Assembly (NCBI GenBank): GCA_003671025.1
Contig: QWPW01000027.1
Span: 1-47,932 of the forward strand
DNA length: 47,932 bases
Reading direction: 5' to 3'
Origin: Planctomycetota bacterium
Lineage (GTDB): Bacteria > Planctomycetota > Phycisphaerae > Phycisphaerales > SM1A02
Below are positions 43,997 to 47,932 of the stretch, one piece after another (position 1 is the stretch's first letter; each line of letters begins with the position of its first letter). The notes below the pieces were generated by a model. The model saw only the letters and a list, made by a program, of their open reading frames with translations. It ran no database searches and was not told the DNA's origin. The position numbers and the translations under genes are program-made.

Positions 43997-44647
43997 ATGT
44001 ATCCCAATCTCAACGCGCACCTTCCCGACATCCTGTCTTCACTCTCTCCCGAGCGGCGCTACGAAGTTCTCAATTCGGTGAACTATCAGCGCACGCGCGA
44101 GATGTCCATCGATGAGCTCTTGCTCGAGAACCGCGTGGTGTTTCTCATCGGTGAGATCAACTACTCATCCGCCGCGCGCGTGATGATGCAGATGCTCTAC
44201 CTCGAGAATCAGAAGAAGGGACAAGACATCAACTTCTACATCAACTCGCCAGGCGGCAGCGTGGACGACACGCTCGCGGTCTACGACACGATGCAGTTCA
44301 TCACGTCGGACATCGCGACGTTCTGCGTTGGGCGCGCGTATTCCGGCGGCGCGGTGTTGCTCGCCGCGGGTCACCCCGGCAAGCGCACGATTCTTCCGCA
44401 CGCGAAGGTGATGATTCACCAACCGTTAGGCGGAGTGACTGGCCAGACCACTGATATTCAGATTCAGGCCGAGCACATCACCAAGATGAAGCGCACGCTC
44501 AACGAAATCTTGGCGCGTCACTGCGGCCAAACTGTCGAGCGCATTGCCAAAGATGTTGAACGCGATAAGTTCTTCAGCGCTGACGAGGCCAAAGCCTACG
44601 GCCTGGTGGATGAGGTTGCCATGTTCCCCGACAAGTTGAAGAAGTGA
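43997..44647 (+). CDS. clpP: ATP-dependent Clp protease proteolytic subunit (first copy)
   Basis: Forms the tetradecameric barrel that degrades proteins unfolded by ClpX/ClpA/ClpC. The catalytic triad is visible: Ser116 (GRAYSGGAV), His141 (VMIHQPLGG) and Asp190 ([12 protein letters not shown]). The oxyanion strand [14 protein letters not shown] is intact. The active-site box reads GRAYSGGA rather than the usual GQAASMGA, so this is a divergent paralogue. At 216 residues it is a normal length, with a longer N-terminus ([20 protein letters not shown]). A second clpP starts 37 bp downstream. Confidence 0.95.
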   Translation: MYPNLNAHLPDILSSLSPERRYEVLNSVNYQRTREMSIDELLLENRVVFLIGEINYSSAARVMMQMLYLENQKKGQDINFYINSPGGSVDDTLAVYDTMQFITSDIATFCVGRAYSGGAVLLAAGHPGKRTILPHAKVMIHQPLGGVTGQTTDIQIQAEHITKMKRTLNEILARHCGQTVERIAKDVERDKFFSADEAKAYGLVDEVAMFPDKLKK

Positions 44648-44684
44648 CCTCGCCGCGAATTCCGCAGAAACGAGATTGTTCCAT

Positions 44685-45305
44685 ATGACACTGATTCCAA
44701 TCGTTATCGAAAAAACCGGCCGCGGCGAGCGCGCCTACGACATTTACTCGCGCCTCCTCAACGACCGCATCATCTTTCTCGGCGGACCTGTGAGTGATCA
44801 CATGGCCAACTTGGTCGTGGCGCAATTGCTCTTCCTCGCCAACGAAGATTCGCACGCTGAGATCTCGCTGTACATCAACAGCCCTGGTGGCAGCGTGACC
44901 GCAGGATTAGGCATCGTCGACACGATGCGATTTGTTCCTTGCGACATCTCGACCTACATCATCGGTCAAGCCGCGAGCATGGGTTCGGTCATCGCGTGCT
45001 CGGGCACGAAGGGCAAGCGCTACTCGCTGCCCAACTCAGAGAACCTCATGCATCAGCCGCTCATCGGCGGCGTGCTCGAAGGTCAAGCGACTGATCTTGA
45101 AATTGAAGCGCGTCACATTCTGCGCATGCGCGACCAGCTCTACGGCATCTACTCAGAGAACACGGGACAGACCGTTGAGAAGATCACCGAAGACTGTGAT
45201 CGCAACAACTGGCTCATGCCTAAGGAAATGCTGGCGTACGGCCTGATCGACAAGATCTTGGAGAAGCTGGTGGTCAAGCCGCCGGCGGGTAAGAAAGACG
45301 AGTGA
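44685..45305 (+). CDS. clpP: ATP-dependent Clp protease proteolytic subunit (second copy)
   Basis: A second ClpP of 206 residues, starting at ATG 44685. The triad is Ser98 (GQAASMGSV), His123 ([10 protein letters not shown]) and Asp172 ([12 protein letters not shown]). The handle motif carries DRNNWL instead of DRDxFM, another divergence. The N-terminus [20 protein letters not shown] is canonical. It is 37 bp from the first copy and probably co-expressed, so a mixed ClpP1P2 barrel is likely. clpX, often next, does not follow here. The operon ends at a strong hairpin. Confidence 0.95.
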   Translation: MTLIPIVIEKTGRGERAYDIYSRLLNDRIIFLGGPVSDHMANLVVAQLLFLANEDSHAEISLYINSPGGSVTAGLGIVDTMRFVPCDISTYIIGQAASMGSVIACSGTKGKRYSLPNSENLMHQPLIGGVLEGQATDLEIEARHILRMRDQLYGIYSENTGQTVEKITEDCDRNNWLMPKEMLAYGLIDKILEKLVVKPPAGKKDE

Positions 45306-45357
45306 ACCACTCGCGATGTGCGTAGACCGCAACGACGCACACCACACATGAAACTTC

Positions 45358-45388
45358 AAGACGCCGAGCGATGTTCGCTCGGCGTCTT
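45358..45388. terminator. Terminator hairpin after the clpP pair
   Basis: AAGACGCCGAGCGA pairs perfectly with TCGCTCGGCGTCTT across a 3-nt loop, a 14-bp stem. It lacks a long T-run on the plus strand. It lies 52 bp after the second clpP and before the DUF72 gene. Confidence 0.75.
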
Positions 45389-45425
45389 GCGTTGTGCGCG
45401 CTTGATCTGCGAGAATCGAAATGCA

Positions 45426-46511
45426 ATGACCGCGACCAACGACGAGATTCCTTCACTGTTCGGCGACGACGTATCTATTCCGCCGAGTGCGGATGCGCGT
45501 GGAGCTCATGCGCGCACAACCCCACCTGGAAAGGTCGAACTCGCCGCCATCGCAACCGACATCGTCGAGCTCGCCGCGCGTCTTCCCGCGAATCTCTATC
45601 TGGGCACATCGAGCTGGAGCTTTCCCGGTTGGAAAGATCTCGTCTACAGCTGCGAAGCGAGTGAAGCAACGCTCGCACGCGAAGGACTCGCCGCGTACGC
45701 GCAGCATCCGCTCTTTCGCAGCGTCGGTGTCGACAAAACTTTCTATCGACCTTCACCGCGCGCAGAGTTCGAACGCATGGCCGCGCAAGTACCCGCGGAC
45801 TTTCGTTTCTTGGTGAAGATGTGGCGCGGCACGGTGGAGCATGGTGTGCGTGCGCCTGGACAAGTGCGTCCTGCATCGGAACATGATTCGATGCACGATG
45901 CGCGCGCGGTTGCGGCGCTCGATGCGTTTCTCGATCCGCGCGTTACCGAGTTTGATTGCGTGCGTCCCGCGATCGAAGGACTCGGCGACAAAGCTGGCCC
46001 GCTGTTGTTTCAGTTTCCACCGATGCGTTTTGCTGGAGGTCGCGCGCAACGAGGCTTTCTCGCGCAACTCGCGGCGTTTCTTGCGGCGCTGCCCAAGGGT
46101 CCGCTCTACGCGGTTGAACTGCGCAATCGCACGTTGCTCGCGCCTGATTGCGCGCCGCGATTGGCCGCGCTTCTCGCCGACAACAACGCAGTTCCTTGTC
46201 TCACCGTACATCCATCGATGCCCACGGTGCTCGCGCAAGCACGCGCGTTGTTGCTTGATCAAACTCGTCCGTTGGTGATGCGTTGGATGCTGCGCGGCAA
46301 TCACGCGTACGGCGAAGCGAAGAATCTCTACGAGCCGTTTGATGCGCTGGTCGAACCAGATGACGCGAGTCGTGATGCGTTGGCGCATCTCGCGCGCGCC
46401 GCGCTGACTGCTGGCCTTGGTGTGTGGATCATCACCAACAACAAGGCCGAAGGAAGTTCACCGCGATCAGTCGAGCGACTCGCACGAAGAATCGTCGAGT
46501 CGCCCGACTGA
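45426..46511 (+). CDS. DUF72 family protein
   Basis: A 361-residue protein with a TIM-barrel-like fold of unknown activity. Family landmarks are LYLGTSSWSFPGWKDL, a FYRPSPRAEFERMA segment after a VDKTFY strand, RFLVKMW, GPLLFQFPP, YAVELRNRTLL, and MRWMLRGNHAYGEAKNLY. I chose ATG 45426. The frame continues upstream to 45318, but that part runs through the terminator hairpin. DUF72 proteins are widespread; a nuclease or sugar-related function has been proposed but not proven. This copy has an N-terminal extension (MTATNDEIPSLFGDDVS) of about 55 residues before the barrel. Confidence 0.88.
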   Translation: MTATNDEIPSLFGDDVSIPPSADARGAHARTTPPGKVELAAIATDIVELAARLPANLYLGTSSWSFPGWKDLVYSCEASEATLAREGLAAYAQHPLFRSVGVDKTFYRPSPRAEFERMAAQVPADFRFLVKMWRGTVEHGVRAPGQVRPASEHDSMHDARAVAALDAFLDPRVTEFDCVRPAIEGLGDKAGPLLFQFPPMRFAGGRAQRGFLAQLAAFLAALPKGPLYAVELRNRTLLAPDCAPRLAALLADNNAVPCLTVHPSMPTVLAQARALLLDQTRPLVMRWMLRGNHAYGEAKNLYEPFDALVEPDDASRDALAHLARAALTAGLGVWIITNNKAEGSSPRSVERLARRIVESPD

Positions 46512-46547
46512 TGCGTGATGTGAATGAGGCGCGGAGTCGGCGCACAT

Positions 46548-47309
46548 TTAGTTGCGACGACGGCGTCCACACAGTCCTGCAAATCCCAGCAGCGCGATCG
46601 CGCCGGGAGCGGGCACGATGTCCATGAATGTGTCATCGACGAAGCCGGGATTGTTTCCAATCGATGCGTTCTGGTACGCCACTTGAAACAACATCCATGT
46701 CGTGCCCACGGGAATGAGCGACGTGATCGATGCGGATTCCCACGTGAGCGGATTCGCATCAAGATTCAGAGTGCCGCTGCCCGAGTTCCCCAGCAGAGTG
46801 CCGTAGCTGTTGCCGCTGAAGAACGAGACGTTGACGGCAGAGAACGCACCGGTGTAGCCGCCCACGGTGTTGAACAGTGCGCTGCCGTTCACCGTCGCCG
46901 AACCCGCGTTGATCATGGTGGAGAACGAGGACACGTCAACAGTCTGAAACGCTTGCGTGTAGCTGGCTCCGTCGTCGTTCATCTCCAACATGTTCACGCC
47001 GGCCGCAGGAGTGACGCCGCCAGTGGCGAAGGTGATGCCACCCACTTCAGGCCCCCAAACCCCTTGAAAACCGCTGAAATTGGTGAGTACGTTGGCCGCG
47101 CTGGTGAAGGCGGAGATTTCGAATCCTGGATTGCTCAGAAGATTCGCGCTCGCAGTTGGCGCAAGACTTGTTGCGACGACTGCGGTCAGAAGCAGCGCGG
47201 TGCTGTGCGCGATCGAAGTGTTGGAGGTGCGGGAATCAGACGAACGGTTGTGTGCGTGGCGCATGGCGATTGCTTTCTTCAGTGAGTGTTTGTTTTGCGA
47301 GAACTGCAT
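46548..47309 (-). CDS. PEP-CTERM secreted protein, probable exosortase substrate
   Basis: About 253 residues from ATG 47309, which has GGAGGT 10 nt upstream; ATGs at 47327 and 47264 are alternatives. The signal peptide ends near PTASA-NLLSNPGFE. The start of the mature protein (LLSNPGFE) is a hallmark of carbohydrate-binding-like PEP-CTERM proteins. The rest is a beta-rich, Gly/Ser/Asn-rich domain without recognised catalytic motifs. The tail is VPAPGAIALLGFAGLCGRRRRN: Pro-rich motif, hydrophobic helix and Arg cluster. The exosortase at 34658 should cut it. It is monocistronic; 36 bp separate it from the convergent DUF72 gene. Confidence 0.88.
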   Translation of the reverse strand: MQFSQNKHSLKKAIAMRHAHNRSSDSRTSNTSIAHSTALLLTAVVATSLAPTASANLLSNPGFEISAFTSAANVLTNFSGFQGVWGPEVGGITFATGGVTPAAGVNMLEMNDDGASYTQAFQTVDVSSFSTMINAGSATVNGSALFNTVGGYTGAFSAVNVSFFSGNSYGTLLGNSGSGTLNLDANPLTWESASITSLIPVGTTWMLFQVAYQNASIGNNPGFVDDTFMDIVPAPGAIALLGFAGLCGRRRRN

Positions 47310-47427
47310 TGCTCTCGCTACCTCCATTCATTGCTCTCGCGAGCGATCTCGCATGATCGAGAGACTTTGCGACGCAACCACGTGCAATGGGGCGTTCGCC
47401 CTAGTCATCGCGGCATCACGCGCATGA

Positions 47428-47823
47428 TCGATCTGCGCTCAGGTCGGTCCTTCGAGTGATCGAATCGTCGAGGCGTTTGCACGACAACATTTCATTCCAC
47501 TCTCGGCCGAAGATGTGTTCTTCGATCGACCGACGCGCACCATTCTCGCCGCGCACATCTTGAACGCGCTGCCCGTGAAACGCGGTCGCGGCGTGGTGCA
47601 CGGTTTGGCCGCGATGCGCGAACGACTCCTGCGTGAACCGACGGTTTTACTGCTGTTTCCCGCAGGAAAACGCTCACGCGATGGCAGCTTCGTTCCCTTT
47701 CGCGATGTGAGTGACAATCGCGAAGGCTGGGACACGATTCGCGTCACGCTTGAGCGATCAGTGCGCGCGTTGGGCAATGAACCTGCGCTTGATGAGCACG
47801 CGCCACAACTAAGCGCGCAGTGA
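47428..47823 (+). pseudogene. Remnant of a PlsC-like acyltransferase
   Basis: The open frame begins right after a TGA at 47425 and has no ATG; GTG at 47515 is the first usable start. Similarity to lysophospholipid acyltransferases starts before that (FARQHFIPLSAED, VFFDRPTRTILAAHI, LNALPVKRG, LLLFPAGKRSRDGSFVPF). The first catalytic block (H-x4-D) is not in frame. The FPEGTRS box is altered to FPAGKRS. After VPF the central 60 or so residues of the family appear deleted; the frame jumps to a C-terminal segment (DNREGWDTIRVTLERSVRAL). Together these point to a decayed gene. It could still make a 102-residue product from the GTG. Confidence 0.55.
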
Positions 47824-47847
47824 ACGACCGTCGCGCGCGCGATCACA

Positions 47848-47932
47848 TCAACGCAAGAACTCGCGCATGCGCTGCGCGACTTCGTTGGGTTTGTCGTAGA
47901 GCAACACGTGTCCCGCGCCGTGGAACACTTCG
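47848..47932 (-). CDS. C-terminal end of an alpha/beta hydrolase (cut by window edge)
   Basis: Only the last 27 codons are in the window: EVFHGAGHVLLYDKPNEVAQ, RMREFLR, stop at 47848. The GAGH (catalytic His) and the DKPxEV/FL ending are typical of alpha/beta-hydrolase C-termini. The body lies beyond the right edge. Confidence 0.7.
   Translation of the reverse strand, partial: EVFHGAGHVLLYDKPNEVAQRMREFLR

Overview
The window reads as chromosomal DNA of a GC-rich planctomycete, most likely class Phycisphaerae. Three things point there. A cytochrome-type DUF1549/DUF1553 lipoprotein sits next to a Tat-exported DUF1501 protein. Two secreted proteins end in the VPGP/VPAP ... RRRR form of the PEP-CTERM sorting tail. 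The window also carries an exosortase, a planctomycete-style Wza lipoprotein and an FHA-domain histidine kinase. No rRNA, tRNA, CRISPR array, insertion sequence or phage gene was recognised.

Layout. Positions 1-3567 are minus strand: a secretin-like protein cut by the left edge, then carA. Positions 4195-18297 are plus strand: a small secreted LprI-like protein, the DUF1549/DUF1553 and DUF1501 pair, priA, sucA, sucB and an OprP-like porin that ends at a clear hairpin. Positions 18429-19629 look recently rearranged. A PEP-CTERM gene with a suspicious 5' end lies between the porin and a decayed copy of the porin's own 3' end.

Positions 19724-37715 are a minus-strand block of tightly packed genes. 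In transcription order they are: a Wza-type export lipoprotein, an unrecognised 59-residue protein, exosortase, EpsI, a giant TPR protein, a Wzc-like protein lacking the P-loop lysine, a sugar-nucleotide epimerase, a WecA-type phosphoglycosyltransferase, rsmH, a LysM membrane protein, an FtsL-like protein and ftsI. The exopolysaccharide/protein-sorting locus therefore runs directly into a division-cluster fragment, with stop/start overlaps at several joints. This is the most interesting part of the window.

Positions 38042-42006 are minus strand: pyrB, a Thr/Pro-rich probable lipoprotein whose stop codon lies in a 21-bp tandem repeat, and holA. Positions 42098-46511 are plus strand: an FHA-GAF histidine kinase, two adjacent clpP genes and a DUF72 protein. 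The right end holds a second PEP-CTERM protein (minus), a decayed acyltransferase (plus) and the C-terminus of an alpha/beta hydrolase (minus).

How the genes may work together (inference). WecA-type, epimerase, Wzc-like and Wza-type proteins would start, supply and export a polysaccharide. Exosortase and EpsI would process the PEP-CTERM proteins delivered with it. The attached rsmH-LysM-ftsL-ftsI segment may couple envelope-polymer production to division.
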